DNA of 64,000 nt from TH5896 sp049578985 (GCA_049578985.1 JBAUMZ010000198.1:1-64000), one strand, 5' to 3'. Positions 24,642-34,053 are shown, counted from the stretch's first letter. Numbers and translations are program-made. The notes: generated by a model not told the origin, from the sequence alone.

Positions 24642-26132
24642 ATGTATAGATCTAGGCCGGAAGGGTCAATCGATCGAGAGATTTTGAATTACGTTTCTTC
24701 ACTAAAGGACGACTTTGCAATTTTCTTCTATGATATAATTGGGAGTGAGGCTCATGTGATAATGCTACACGAGATGGGGCATTTATCGAGGGAAGAGTTA
24801 GTTGAGCTCTTGAAAGCTTTAGAGGACGCGAAACTTCATCCTAAACCAATCATGAATAGAACTGAGCATGAAGATGTCCATGAATCTGTAGAGTCTTTTG
24901 TAGTTGAAAAAATAGGGATGAGTAAAGGCGGAACGTTACAGACAGCTAGGTCCAGAAATGATCAGGTTATGACTGACCTTAAGATGAAAGTCCGAAATGA
25001 TATCAATGAGGTGAGTGTTCTGTTAGGAGATTTGGTAGGATCCCTGCTTGAAAGTGCTGATTCTAACAAGGATACGGTAATGCTACTTTACACTCATCTA
25101 CAACATGCGCAAATTGGAACATTTTCCCATTACCTCCTCTCCTACACGGAGTCACTCTTTCGTGACATGGAGAGATTAGATGAACTATACAGCAGGATTA
25201 ATCAGTCCCCCCTTGGTTCGTTAGCCATTGGGGGATCTACTTTTTCCGTAGATCGAACTCGAACGGCCTCGCTACTGGGATTCAATCAATTGAGTATCAA
25301 CAGCATAGATGCTACAAGTTCTAGGGACGTGGTTCTGGAATATCTCGCTTGCCTGGGCATTCTCATGATTACGTTAAGCAGGATCTCTGAGGATCTTATT
25401 CTCTGGACTACTGATGAATTCAAATATATTGAACTCGCTGATTCTGTCAGTTCAACCTCTAGTGCAATGCCCCAAAAGAAAAATCCCGATCCTCTGGAGA
25501 TATTGAGGTCAAGATCAGGAGGAATTCTTGGAAATCTTACCGCTGCAATGACAGTATTAAAAGGCTTACCGTCCGGATATAGTAGAGATTTACAGGAGCT
25601 GAAAAGTCTTGTCTTCTCTTCGACTACAACGACTGAGAGTTCGTTAAATATACTGAGGTTTGTCATTGAATCATCTACAGTTTACAAAACTCGAATGTTA
25701 GAGATTGCTAAAAGCAGTTTCGCTAATGCGATAGACGTAGCGGAACTTTTGACTTCTAAAGAGAATCTAGAATTTAGATCTGCGCACAAACTCGTAGGTT
25801 CTCTAGTAAAGTTGGCTATATGCAACGGGAAACGTACATTGGAGGATCTTGGCGACAGAGAGATTGAACAGCAGTTACAGGCATCATGTTGTCAGATACC
25901 AATAAAAACATTGAAAGAAATAATTGTTGCATGTGGCGCCGAGAACTTGTTAGCATTGAGGAAGTCAAAAGGTTCACCAAATCACTCAGAGCAAGTTGAA
26001 ATGATTCTTCAAAATAAGATGAGGCTAATCAACTTCAAAGATAGAACGGCAAAGAGAAAGAAGGCTATTGATAAGGCGTACGACGATCTATCTAAATTAG
26101 TCAGATCGTATACTTTCGCCTCCGAGTCGTAG
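24642..26132 (+). CDS. argH: Argininosuccinate lyase
   Basis: The 496-residue protein of the fumarase/aspartase superfamily has GGTLQTARSRNDQVMTD near residue 95, THLQHAQ (catalytic His region) and the signature SSAMPQKKNPDPLEI near residue 275. It splits argininosuccinate to arginine and fumarate. Length is slightly above the ~460 usual, with an extended Lys-rich C-terminus (KDRTAKRKKAIDKAYDDL). No other arginine gene is adjacent, so it is a stand-alone unit preceded by the inverted repeat at 24487. Confidence 0.93.
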   Translation: MYRSRPEGSIDREILNYVSSLKDDFAIFFYDIIGSEAHVIMLHEMGHLSREELVELLKALEDAKLHPKPIMNRTEHEDVHESVESFVVEKIGMSKGGTLQTARSRNDQVMTDLKMKVRNDINEVSVLLGDLVGSLLESADSNKDTVMLLYTHLQHAQIGTFSHYLLSYTESLFRDMERLDELYSRINQSPLGSLAIGGSTFSVDRTRTASLLGFNQLSINSIDATSSRDVVLEYLACLGILMITLSRISEDLILWTTDEFKYIELADSVSSTSSAMPQKKNPDPLEILRSRSGGILGNLTAAMTVLKGLPSGYSRDLQELKSLVFSSTTTTESSLNILRFVIESSTVYKTRMLEIAKSSFANAIDVAELLTSKENLEFRSAHKLVGSLVKLAICNGKRTLEDLGDREIEQQLQASCCQIPIKTLKEIIVACGAENLLALRKSKGSPNHSEQVEMILQNKMRLINFKDRTAKRKKAIDKAYDDLSKLVRSYTFASES

Positions 26133-26194
26133 TTAATCGGTAGGCCATTTCTAGGCCCAAGAGACATAATTTCTTCAAAATGATCAAAAGACCA

Positions 26195-26289
26195 TAGCCC
26201 GGCCCAGATTCGAACTGGGGTCAAAGGCTCCAAAGGCCTCTATGCTTGGCCACTACATTCGGCATGGACTTTATACGCTCTACCGGGCT
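26195..26289 (-). tRNA. tRNA-Gln(TTG) with a non-canonical D-arm intron
   Basis: The minus strand gives acceptor AGCCCGG/CCGGGCT with discriminator A, T arm CCCAG-TTCGAAT-CTGGG and anticodon arm GAGGC-CTTTGGA-GCCTT (anticodon TTG, Gln). The D arm is normal only if 22 nt (26279-26258) are removed after position 10, giving TAG|TGTAGTGGCCAAGCAT and a 73-nt tRNA with discriminator. Around the junctions CGGT can pair with GCCG, leaving bulges AGA and AAT: a relaxed bulge-helix-bulge. The 5' acceptor strand is duplicated upstream (AGCCCGG-A-AGCCCGG on the minus strand). Confidence 0.85.
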
Positions 26290-26329
26290 TCCGGGCTCCT
26301 TCTATTGAAGGAATATAACTTTAATAATG

Positions 26330-27397
26330 TTACTGGTGAGCTAAAATATGTCGCATGACGGTCTGGATAGGATCTTCCATTCTCTGCAGTATGAGTTTTG
26401 CGTTCTGTTTTTGACTGAAGGATCCACTTGGATCTTTGAGAATCTTTGTAGCAAGTTTCACTAGATCAGTTGGCTTTAGCGCCTTTAAAAGTAGACCAGT
26501 TTTTAATAAATACCTCTCTACATAGAATGAAATGGGAGCTATAGAAATAGCAGGCTTGCCCATTAGACAAGCCTCAGCAGTCATTGTTCCTCCAGCTCCT
26601 ATAAATAGGTCACAAGAATTTATTGCAGATGTTCCATCGATAGTGTTTCCTACAACAGAAACTTTACCTTGATATCTCTCATTGACTTTTGTCACTTGAT
26701 CAGAGTATCGACAGACAACAACAATGTTTGCCAATTCGTGGATTGATTTGACTAGACTATCAAGAAAAAGGTAACCATTCTTCTTAACCGAACTCCCAGT
26801 CAAATAAGCTGCCTTTGATTCTTCCAATCTCACTAGAATATTCTTCTTATTTCCGTTCCCATAGATCATATCTGCTGGATGCGAGCGGGGTGGGTCAGGA
26901 CCCCTTTTAAGCCACGCTACAGGGTCTAATGCTTTATATCTTACGATGTTCGTCTTTGGTAATCCAAATTTGTTCCATGCAGAGTAAGGTATTATCCATG
27001 GGCAAAACAGTAAATCTGTCAGTGGAATTGTCAGCTTCGAAACAGCTATAGCATGTGGAGAATCGTTGAAACAATAATGTCTGATTCCTAGTCCAAAAGA
27101 CACCCGCGCTCCTTCTGGTGATGAGAATGTAATTGCCAAATCTGGCTCAAAAGATTGTACTAATTCTGTTAATTCAAATACCCGGGAGGCACTCGCTCTT
27201 AACTTGTCGTACCTATCTTCTCCTCCATGCTTTCCAACCACCTTTATTTCAAGATTCTTTATTCTCGCAAGCTCAATGGCTTCTCGGTAATCTCTTGAAG
27301 TGGAAAAGACATCGTGGCCACCAATCATCAGAGAATCAACTAATGGTTTGAAAAACATAACCTGTTTAGGTGTCAAAATATCAAGCCATACTTTCAT
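26330..27397 (-). CDS. DUF354-family glycosyltransferase-like protein
   Basis: The 355-residue protein begins MKVWLDILTPKQVMFFKPLVDSL and contains YCFNDSPHAIAVSKLTIP, FLDSLVKSIHE and LFIGAGGTMTAEACLMGKPAISI, the pattern of DUF354 proteins with a GT-B fold like UDP-GlcNAc 2-epimerase or MurG. Members sit in archaeal surface-polysaccharide loci. The donor and acceptor are unknown. The neighbouring, divergently transcribed degenerate UDP-sugar dehydrogenase supports a role in cell-surface glycan synthesis. Confidence 0.8.
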   Translation of the reverse strand: MKVWLDILTPKQVMFFKPLVDSLMIGGHDVFSTSRDYREAIELARIKNLEIKVVGKHGGEDRYDKLRASASRVFELTELVQSFEPDLAITFSSPEGARVSFGLGIRHYCFNDSPHAIAVSKLTIPLTDLLFCPWIIPYSAWNKFGLPKTNIVRYKALDPVAWLKRGPDPPRSHPADMIYGNGNKKNILVRLEESKAAYLTGSSVKKNGYLFLDSLVKSIHELANIVVVCRYSDQVTKVNERYQGKVSVVGNTIDGTSAINSCDLFIGAGGTMTAEACLMGKPAISIAPISFYVERYLLKTGLLLKALKPTDLVKLATKILKDPSGSFSQKQNAKLILQRMEDPIQTVMRHILAHQ

Positions 27398-27473
27398 AGA
27401 ATACAGGATAGACTACCAACCATGAATAGAAAAGACTTTTCTTTAACTCTTACATAGCACCGTTATCCTATGT

Positions 27474-28664
27474 TTGAGGGGAGGCGTGAGTCTAGAAACG
27501 GCATCTGAACCAGTGGTTGTATACGGACTCAGCACTGAAGGTTATAAAATTGCCTCCACAATTGCAGTTAGAGGACATAAGGTGTCCTTGATCGACGAAT
27601 CCGCACGAATGGCTATAATACTCAAACCTGAAATTATTAAATCATATCCTACTGTCAGCTCCCTTTTAGAAGACGAACCATTGCTTGAGCTGCAGCCCGT
27701 GGATGTTGCCATCAAAATGGCATCATATGTATTCTTTTGTCCAAAGGTTCGGAAGACTGGCCAGGATGTAAGGGCGGACATTTCATCAAAATTAAGAGAC
27801 GTCGTAAGGTCCATAAGCCCAGGGACTTCAATTGTGTTTACTCTCCCTACTGGGGTAGGGGGCAACACTGAGAACATTGCATTAATTGAGCACCTGACAG
27901 GGTTTGTGATAGGAAGAGACATTTATTACTATTACATGCCGATTACCTTTCTTTCTGAACCAAACCAACGAGACCTATTGGTTGGATCATCATCATCAAA
28001 CAAGAAGGATCACCATTTGTTAGGCCTTATTCAGGATCTGCCCGAAACAGAGGATTCGAATCTTGTTGATATATATTCAGCTGAGCTTGCCCACGTTATT
28101 AGAATCTTGGAGCATTATACCGGCTTAGCTAGCACATTAGAGGTATGCAAACAAACACGTACGTCAGGATTTCCCTCTCAAGTACTTGAAAGCAAATATG
28201 GTGAATTGTATATCGATGAAATTTCAAATGGCTTGTATGATCTTCGCGTCGTTGCTTCATCCCTTTCCGGAGCAGGACCTCTAGCATATCTAGTGAATGG
28301 TACCATTAAAGGGATAGAGGGATATGTTAAGCATTTGATAGACAGACTTCGACTAGTTTTAAAGATGGCTGAACTAAAGGCAAGTAGGACAAGGGTAATA
28401 ATCGCTTGGACCATTGACCAGAACGAAATGAAAGGAGACAAGATTGAATTGGTTGGCACAATGGAGTCGAGGTTAAAGGACTATATTGGCGATGTGGAAC
28501 GAAGACCAGGTACTTCACTAGATATCTATCCAACAGATAAGAACACGGTCGTCATAGCCTGTTCGAAAGACGACTTTGGTGCCATTTCTAGAACGAGTAG
28601 TCGTAATCTCGATATGATTATCATGAAGGCAAATCCAGTGTGTGAAGCTATAGTCAATGAATAA
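27474..28664 (+). CDS. UDP-glucose dehydrogenase-related protein lacking the catalytic Cys motif
   Basis: The 396-residue protein has a Rossmann start (VVVYGLSTEGYKIASTIAVRGHKVSLIDE) and PTGVGGNTENIALIEHLTGFVIGRDIYYYYMP. The latter aligns with the P-G-T-T-E...G...Y-x-P block of nucleotide-sugar dehydrogenases. A helical linker follows (ELAHVIRILEHYTGLAST). The G-F-G-G-x-C-x-P-K-D active-site motif is not found, so oxidation by the usual thiohemiacetal route is unlikely. It may bind NAD or sugar nucleotide without that chemistry. It is divergent from the DUF354 gene. Confidence 0.65.
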   Translation: MRGGVSLETASEPVVVYGLSTEGYKIASTIAVRGHKVSLIDESARMAIILKPEIIKSYPTVSSLLEDEPLLELQPVDVAIKMASYVFFCPKVRKTGQDVRADISSKLRDVVRSISPGTSIVFTLPTGVGGNTENIALIEHLTGFVIGRDIYYYYMPITFLSEPNQRDLLVGSSSSNKKDHHLLGLIQDLPETEDSNLVDIYSAELAHVIRILEHYTGLASTLEVCKQTRTSGFPSQVLESKYGELYIDEISNGLYDLRVVASSLSGAGPLAYLVNGTIKGIEGYVKHLIDRLRLVLKMAELKASRTRVIIAWTIDQNEMKGDKIELVGTMESRLKDYIGDVERRPGTSLDIYPTDKNTVVIACSKDDFGAISRTSSRNLDMIIMKANPVCEAIVNE

Positions 28665-28753
28665 AAACAATCTGAGATGCCAATCGAATGGCCACGCCAG
28701 ATTCACGCCTTGTCGGGCAAGACAAGTATCATGATCTGTTTGTCCCTTTTGTT

Positions 28754-29128
28754 TCAAGTATTTTTTCGATCAATATGCCAAGGTACACCATAATCAAGTA
28801 TCTTGCTGGGTATCTTGGTTTCCCATTCTAGTAAGAATTGCAGATCTTTTTCTCTTTCTCGAAGCTCATCAGGTAGCATAATAGGGATCTCGTCTATTAT
28901 GGGGAAGAACCTAGAACAACGACTGCAAAAAAGAACACCCTCCTTGATTATGACGTTATGATACGTGGTATCATTGTCAGTTTGTTCTTCTAGAGTTTCT
29001 CTATTTTCGCTTCGTTTATCTAAAGTGGTTTCATTTGTCAGATGTACATTGATTTCATAAAGCTCAAGAGGGCTGTGCTTGTCAATAGGACAAGCCAAAA
29101 TCTCAAGTAGTGATTTTTTCATAACCAC
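28754..29128 (-). CDS. Trm112-like zinc protein
   Basis: The 124-residue protein has LLEILACPIDKHSPLELYE at the N-terminus and GVLFCSRCSRFFPIIDEIPIMLPDELR later, the Trm112/UPF0434 layout with a CP..CxxC zinc site. Trm112 is a methyltransferase partner that stabilises catalytic subunits acting on tRNA, rRNA or release factor. A charged insert (residues ~33-62, rich in Glu/Asp/Thr) is longer than in small bacterial members. Its start lies directly next to the stop of the Gfo/Idh gene, so it is the third gene of the ilvE operon. Confidence 0.85.
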   Translation of the reverse strand: MVMKKSLLEILACPIDKHSPLELYEINVHLTNETTLDKRSENRETLEEQTDNDTTYHNVIIKEGVLFCSRCSRFFPIIDEIPIMLPDELREREKDLQFLLEWETKIPSKILDYGVPWHIDRKNT

Positions 29129-30106
29129 TTACCTCTCTTTAAAGTCCAAATAAATAGGCGAACCAGTATTGCTAGACAATATTGCAGATTCTGCCACCTT
29201 GGTCACACGAGTTGCCTCAATTGATGATACTAGTGTATCATAGACATTATGAGTTCCGGCCACTCTATCAAGGAAGGAGGTTATCTCGACAGACAAAGGT
29301 TCTCTGAATTCCCTTCTTGGTATCGTAGTTGCGTCCATATCATCTATTCTGATTTCCTGACTAATAAAATCCCCAGTTATAATTCCATCAGTACAGACGG
29401 CACTAAACTTTCGTACTCTTTTAGGTGTGATCCAGTTCGATGCGATAATGGCCACTCTTTGATCTTCGAAACCCAGCATGATGGTGGCAAAGTCTTCGAA
29501 GGCATGAAATTTTTTTCCTGTTCGAGCAAAAACTACGATCGGTTTACTGTCAAAAAGATACATCGCAGTATCTATGTCATGAACTGACGTATCATAAATT
29601 ATTCCAACGTCAGTTATGTGTACTGGCATTCTATTTTCTCTGTGGAACTCCATCATCAATGGTTCACCATACTTTTTGCTCTGAATTATCCTTTTGAATT
29701 CTTGAACGACAGGATTATATCTTTCTATGTACCCCGCAGTCAAGATTACTTTCTTATTTCGTGCCAAACCCGCAAGATCTTCACATTCCTTCGAAGAGAA
29801 CGATAGCGGTTTCTCAACAAAGAGATGTATTCCCCTATTGATTATTTTACTCGAGAGCTGATAATGACTCTTAGTGGGAGTGCATATAAAGCATGCATCT
29901 AGCTCTTGCTCCTTTTGTAGCAATTGATCAAGTGACGTGTAGTAGTTCACATCGTACCTATCTGATATCTCAGTTCCTCGTTTCACATCCATGTCGCAAA
30001 CAGCTCTTAGAGCTCCGAGATTGTTCAAGACTCGTGCATGATTTTTTCCCCATCCTCCTACACCTATAACAGCTACGTGGAGATCTGTAAACTCTGAGGC
30101 TACCAT
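29129..30106 (-). CDS. Gfo/Idh/MocA-family NAD(P)-dependent oxidoreductase
   Basis: The 325-residue protein has the Rossmann motif VIGVGGWGKNHARVLNNLG (residues ~13-31), the family EKP signature in HLFVEKPLS and the C-terminal beta-sheet domain with DTSVHDIDTAMYLF, where the conserved His is catalytic. Family members oxidise sugars or sugar nucleotides. The substrate is not evident. It overlaps the ilvE stop by a few nt and is followed immediately by the Trm112-like gene, showing tight translational coupling. Confidence 0.85.
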   Translation of the reverse strand: MVASEFTDLHVAVIGVGGWGKNHARVLNNLGALRAVCDMDVKRGTEISDRYDVNYYTSLDQLLQKEQELDACFICTPTKSHYQLSSKIINRGIHLFVEKPLSFSSKECEDLAGLARNKKVILTAGYIERYNPVVQEFKRIIQSKKYGEPLMMEFHRENRMPVHITDVGIIYDTSVHDIDTAMYLFDSKPIVVFARTGKKFHAFEDFATIMLGFEDQRVAIIASNWITPKRVRKFSAVCTDGIITGDFISQEIRIDDMDATTIPRREFREPLSVEITSFLDRVAGTHNVYDTLVSSIEATRVTKVAESAILSSNTGSPIYLDFKER

Positions 30107-31029
30107 ACACTAGTTAGCCAACTCGAAAATCTGGGTTCTTCTCCAGTAACTATTCTGGAGTATGCTTGTCGAATTCGCCTGGTAACTTGTCCTTCCCTGC
30201 CATCACCTATAGGATGTCCATCAACACTCACGATACCAACTATTTCTGCCGCAGTTCCCGTCAAAAAAAGTTCGTTGGCCATATAGAGCTCAGTTCTTGA
30301 AATGGGCCTTTCAACAATACTATACCCTAAATTGGCTGCGATTTCAAATGCAGTATTTCGTGTAATTCCTTCAAGGGCAGAGTTTCCTATGTAAGGTGTG
30401 AAGATCGAGTGATCTCTTACAAGAAAGATATTTTCCCCAGGAGCCTCGCTGATGTTACCTTCCTGGTCAAGCATAATAGATTCGTCAAATCCATATCTCT
30501 TGCTCTCTTGAGTAGCGAGAACAGAATTGAGATAGTTACCAGAGGCTTTTGCCATTGGAGGAATAGAGGTATCATTTATCCTTCGCCACGACGAAACACA
30601 TACTTTGATCCCTTCTTCGCTAAAATATCTCGCAAATGGGAATACAATTATTGCGCAACAAGTTGGGGAATCCAATGTCACATTCAAATCGATGCCGTGC
30701 AGGCCTACAAAATTTAGTGGTCTAATGTAACATGATTCAAAGATATTGTTCTTTCTCAGTAAATTCACTGTAGCATCACAAAGTTCCCTGACTGAGTATT
30801 TTACATTAATGCGATACACCTGGGCAGACCGGCGAAGCCTCTCCATGTGCTCAGCAAGTCTAAATACATACAGGTTGTTATCCTTCGACGAATAAGCACG
30901 AATTCCCTCAAAAATTGCAGTTCCATAATGAAGTGCGTGTGTAAAGATAGGTACTTCAGCAGCTTCCCACTTTACAAATTTCCCGTCCAGCCAAATGAAT
31001 TCTGCGCCTTTCGTTTTCATCCAACGCAA
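30100..31029 (-). CDS. ilvE: Branched-chain amino acid aminotransferase
   Basis: The 309-residue class IV PLP enzyme has FTHALHYGTAIFEGIRAY near residue 27, the catalytic Lys in PMAKASGNYLNS near residue 161, and SEAPGENIF with LTGTAAEIVGI towards the end. It catalyses the last step of Leu, Ile and Val synthesis. Length is typical. Either of the Met residues at 1 and 4 could start. It is the first gene of the minus-strand ilvE, Gfo/Idh, Trm112 run. Confidence 0.93.
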   Translation of the reverse strand: MRWMKTKGAEFIWLDGKFVKWEAAEVPIFTHALHYGTAIFEGIRAYSSKDNNLYVFRLAEHMERLRRSAQVYRINVKYSVRELCDATVNLLRKNNIFESCYIRPLNFVGLHGIDLNVTLDSPTCCAIIVFPFARYFSEEGIKVCVSSWRRINDTSIPPMAKASGNYLNSVLATQESKRYGFDESIMLDQEGNISEAPGENIFLVRDHSIFTPYIGNSALEGITRNTAFEIAANLGYSIVERPISRTELYMANELFLTGTAAEIVGIVSVDGHPIGDGREGQVTRRIRQAYSRIVTGEEPRFSSWLTSVW

Positions 31030-31056
31030 CGTCTCCCTGTCTAATATAAATATGTT

Positions 31057-31686
31057 CTATGGAGATAGAAGTCCTTCCTGGGGGAATTTCATTCCGAAAA
31101 GTCTTACTGTTCTATCATTAGTATGGGCAAACTGTTCGACTCTAGTCCAATTTTTGTAGATAATCTCCGCTACTTGGGGAGGCACATAGTTATGCCAGGG
31201 CTCTCTTCCGTTACTTTTCCTTTTAGGATGGATTGCATCCCGATACAAAAGATCTCGGACAAATGTACCTGAAATTTCTAACCTCTTGCCTAACTTAGGT
31301 CTTAAACCATACATTTTTAGCATCCAGGATTCTGCTCTATCGCCAGTATAAGAGAAAAATTTATTTTCAACAATGCTTTCCAAAATCTCCTTTCTCATAG
31401 TCCATGAGTAAGGAGAGATAAGTGGAGGTACATATCTTAAAAATGGAGCACGAAAAGTATACGCCGAAACTATCTTCACTGAATCACCAAATAACTCCTC
31501 CACCATGGACTTTCGCGTTTCAAAGTTGAAAGGAAAGCTCCTTGTGTTTAATTCTCGCCTTTTGTTCACAAACCTGACTGGAAATAAATATACTTGATAC
31601 TCCTTACTTAAGCGGGAGATTATGTTAGAATGTGATTTTGTTACGGGGTTCAGATGCGCAAGATATATCGCAGCATTTTTCGACAA
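31057..31686 (-). CDS. Putative cytidylyltransferase-fold nucleotidyltransferase
   Basis: The 209-residue protein has AHLNPVTKSHSNII near residues 10-23, corresponding to the H-x-P-x-x-x-x-H element that grips the nucleotide phosphates in this superfamily. KRLEISGTFVRDLLYRD near residue 135 corresponds to the I-S-x-T-x-I/V-R motif. It could adenylylate or cytidylylate an NMN-, phosphopantetheine- or phospho-sugar-like substrate; I cannot choose. It stands between ilvE (28 nt downstream) and alba (46 nt upstream), all on the minus strand. Confidence 0.72.
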   Translation of the reverse strand: MSKNAAIYLAHLNPVTKSHSNIISRLSKEYQVYLFPVRFVNKRRELNTRSFPFNFETRKSMVEELFGDSVKIVSAYTFRAPFLRYVPPLISPYSWTMRKEILESIVENKFFSYTGDRAESWMLKMYGLRPKLGKRLEISGTFVRDLLYRDAIHPKRKSNGREPWHNYVPPQVAEIIYKNWTRVEQFAHTNDRTVRLFGMKFPQEGLLSP

Positions 31687-31731
31687 AGTATTTAAGCATG
31701 ATAAAAATTTGCAACAAAAATAGCGGAGAGG

Positions 31732-32055
31732 TTAAGAGGCTCTGTTTACTTCAATTTCTATTGTTGAGACGTTTCTAGTTCTCCCGTCCTCCGAGTGTAC
31801 GGTCTCTGATCCAATTCTCACATCGCCTATTGTATATCCTGCGTTTTCCATTCTCTTAAGAATGATTTGCGATACATCAACTGCTCTTCCTATGCTTAGT
31901 CCCCTAGCCTTGATGGTTACCTTTGGCTGGTTAGCCAATTGTATAAGAGTTGAGGTTACGTATGCCATTAATGGCTTCTTCCCAATATATATCGCGTCCC
32001 GAGGGCCTTCCTTAAACACTTGTTGGTTCTGTTGTGGTTGTGTGTCGGACATCAA
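31732..32055 (-). CDS. albA: DNA/RNA-binding protein Alba
   Basis: The 107-residue protein has the Alba core AIYIGKKPLMAYVTSTLIQL, then the RGLSIGRAVDVSQIILKRM segment and the RNVSTIEIEVNRAS end. The Lys of IGKKP is the usual acetylation and nucleic-acid contact site. A Gln-rich N-terminal extension of about 20 residues precedes the fold. Alba coats DNA and RNA in many archaea. The tRNA-Pro gene lies about 135 nt upstream on the same strand. Confidence 0.95.
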   Translation of the reverse strand: MMSDTQPQQNQQVFKEGPRDAIYIGKKPLMAYVTSTLIQLANQPKVTIKARGLSIGRAVDVSQIILKRMENAGYTIGDVRIGSETVHSEDGRTRNVSTIEIEVNRAS

Positions 32056-32190
32056 ATTTGATACACATCAGAGGATATTTAAATCTAGAACTTGGCAAGC
32101 AAGTGGATTACGGTTAAGCCTAATTTTATGATCAGTGTCATCTTAAGTGAGCGATCGTCGCTTTGCTTCTAGACGAATTCCCAGAAGATG

Positions 32191-32264
32191 TGGGGTCGGC
32201 CGGATTCGAACCGGCGAACTCCAGCGCCCGAGGCTGGCATCATACCATGCTAGACAACGACCCC
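32191..32264 (-). tRNA. tRNA-Pro(CGG)
   Basis: The minus strand gives acceptor GGGGTCG/CGACCCC with discriminator A, anticodon arm CCAGC-CTCGGGC-GCTGG (anticodon CGG) and T arm GCCGG-TTCGAAT-CCGGC. The 74-nt gene is uninterrupted. Confidence 0.95.
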
Positions 32265-32666
32265 TCAAAACACGGCTAAGATGAACTATTTAGGTTTTGA
32301 TATTTATCTATTGGTCGGGACTTCATATATCATAATCATAGGATATTCATATCAGCTGCCGTGTTGCTAGGGTATTGTTGAAGGAATTGTAAGAGTATTA
32401 GTTTAAAGAATATTGGGCTCTAGGGGAGAGAAATTCCCAATGAATCTACAACTACCAGCTTAAATGGCATATCAAACAGTAAATCAAGTGGAAATAGTGA
32501 GTTATACCAGCGTTAAATCTAAATCCCTTTTGAATTGGTAGAATATCAGTAGACTATTAGTCTGTTCGAAGGAATCCATTGATGTATATAGAGTGGAACG
32601 GACATGACCTATATTTCACAAAAGATTGAGCATCATCAATATAGAAGGTAGTTTTCCTGGACACAA

Positions 32667-32741
32667 CGGATCCGGAGGGCTTCGATCCCTCGATCTGCGG
32701 TTCCGAAGACCGCTGCGATATCCTGACTACGCTACGGACCC
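32667..32741 (-). tRNA. tRNA-Arg(TCG)
   Basis: The minus strand gives acceptor GGGTCCG/CGGATCC (one G-U pair), anticodon arm GCGGT-CTTCGGA-ACCGC (anticodon TCG) and T arm GAGGG-ATCGAAG-CCCTC, so position 54 is A instead of T. Discriminator is G. The gene is uninterrupted and about 75 nt long. The T arm is identical to that of the tRNA-Arg at 52179. Confidence 0.93.
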
Positions 32742-32868
32742 TTGTAATGGTTAATAATCAGCGGGTTAAATAAGTATGAATAGTTTCGTATTCCCCGCTT
32801 ACCGGTAGGACAACTCCTTCTTGATAAATAACATTTTATTTTGGTCAATTTACAGGTACAATGGCAGC

Positions 32869-34053
32869 TTGAAGATTTCAATGCGTACCAGCGGTGTAGA
32901 ATATGCAATCAGAGACATTATGCTGCGGGCTAGGGAATATGAAAAGGATGGCCATGAATTGATCTACCTCAACATAGGAGATCCAGTAAAGTTTGGGTTT
33001 AAGACACCAGACCATATCAAAAAAGCCCTAATCAAGGCCGTGAAGAACGACAATAACTACTATGCCGAATCTGAAGGTGTGCTTGAGTTAAGACAAGCAA
33101 TCGTCGAGAGGGAACGTTCAAAGGGCTTTTACACTAAAGAAGAGGATGTTTTAGTAACAAACGGGGTTTCAGAGGGCCTTGATATGGTACTTGCATCAAT
33201 CGTTGACTCCAATTCAGAAGTCCTGATGCCTGGTCCATATTATCCTCCATATTCTTCCTATACTAGATTCTACGGCGGAATCCCTGTTGAATTTAGAATA
33301 TTTCCAGATGGAACTCCAGATATTGATGATCTTGTTTCGAAGATTACTCCTAGAAGCATAGCCATCTGCATAATAAGTCCAAATAATCCCACAGGTGAGG
33401 TGTTTAATGCGAAGAGCCTCAAGAAGCTAATTGATATAGCGGCAGAACATGATCTTTATTTTATTTGTGACGAGATATATGATAAGATTGTCTTCGAAGA
33501 GTCATTTACTGGTATAGGGAAAGTTGCATCAGACGTTCCGGTAGTACTACTTAATGGCTTTTCGAAAGCATACTTGATGACTGGTTGGAGATGTGGGTAT
33601 GTTTGCATGAACAGTAATACTGAAAAGCTCAACGATTTACGAGAAAATCTTCCGAAGCTGGCCAGAGTAAGAATATCTTCAAACCTGCCGGTTCAGATGG
33701 CAGCAGTCGAGGCCTTGCGCGGACCTCAAGACCACATTCGAGTAATGGTTGACCAATTGCGTAGAAGACGTGATTTCATTGTGAAGCGATTGAATGCTAT
33801 CAAAGGTATTTCCTGTTCTGCTCCGAGAGGCGCGTTCTATGTATTTCCCAAGCTGGATCTGGCCCCAAGGTGGAAGGATGATAAGAATTTCGTCTTGGAT
33901 TTCCTAAGTAGAACCGGTGTCATCAGCGTCTATGGGTCGGGGTTTGGAACTGCTTACGGGTCGAATCATTTCAGGCTGGTATATCTTCCATCCGAAGAAG
34001 TGCTAGACAAGGCCATGGATAGACTAGAATCATTTGTTAGCTCCACTAACTGA
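32869..34053 (+). CDS. PLP-dependent aminotransferase, alanine/aspartate type
   Basis: The fold type I aminotransferase has SGVEYAIRDIMLRAREYEKDG at its N-terminus, LNIGDPVKF and NYYAESEGVLELR as in archaeal alanine aminotransferases. It has PNNPTGEV, CDEIYDKIVF and the PLP lysine in LNGFSKAYLMTGWRCGY. It likely makes alanine and 2-oxoglutarate from pyruvate and glutamate or the reverse; aspartate is an alternative amino donor. The frame is open from 32821, but the TTG at 32869 best matches archaeal N-termini; the ATG at 32881 is close behind. Confidence 0.85.
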   Translation: MKISMRTSGVEYAIRDIMLRAREYEKDGHELIYLNIGDPVKFGFKTPDHIKKALIKAVKNDNNYYAESEGVLELRQAIVERERSKGFYTKEEDVLVTNGVSEGLDMVLASIVDSNSEVLMPGPYYPPYSSYTRFYGGIPVEFRIFPDGTPDIDDLVSKITPRSIAICIISPNNPTGEVFNAKSLKKLIDIAAEHDLYFICDEIYDKIVFEESFTGIGKVASDVPVVLLNGFSKAYLMTGWRCGYVCMNSNTEKLNDLRENLPKLARVRISSNLPVQMAAVEALRGPQDHIRVMVDQLRRRRDFIVKRLNAIKGISCSAPRGAFYVFPKLDLAPRWKDDKNFVLDFLSRTGVISVYGSGFGTAYGSNHFRLVYLPSEEVLDKAMDRLESFVSSTN

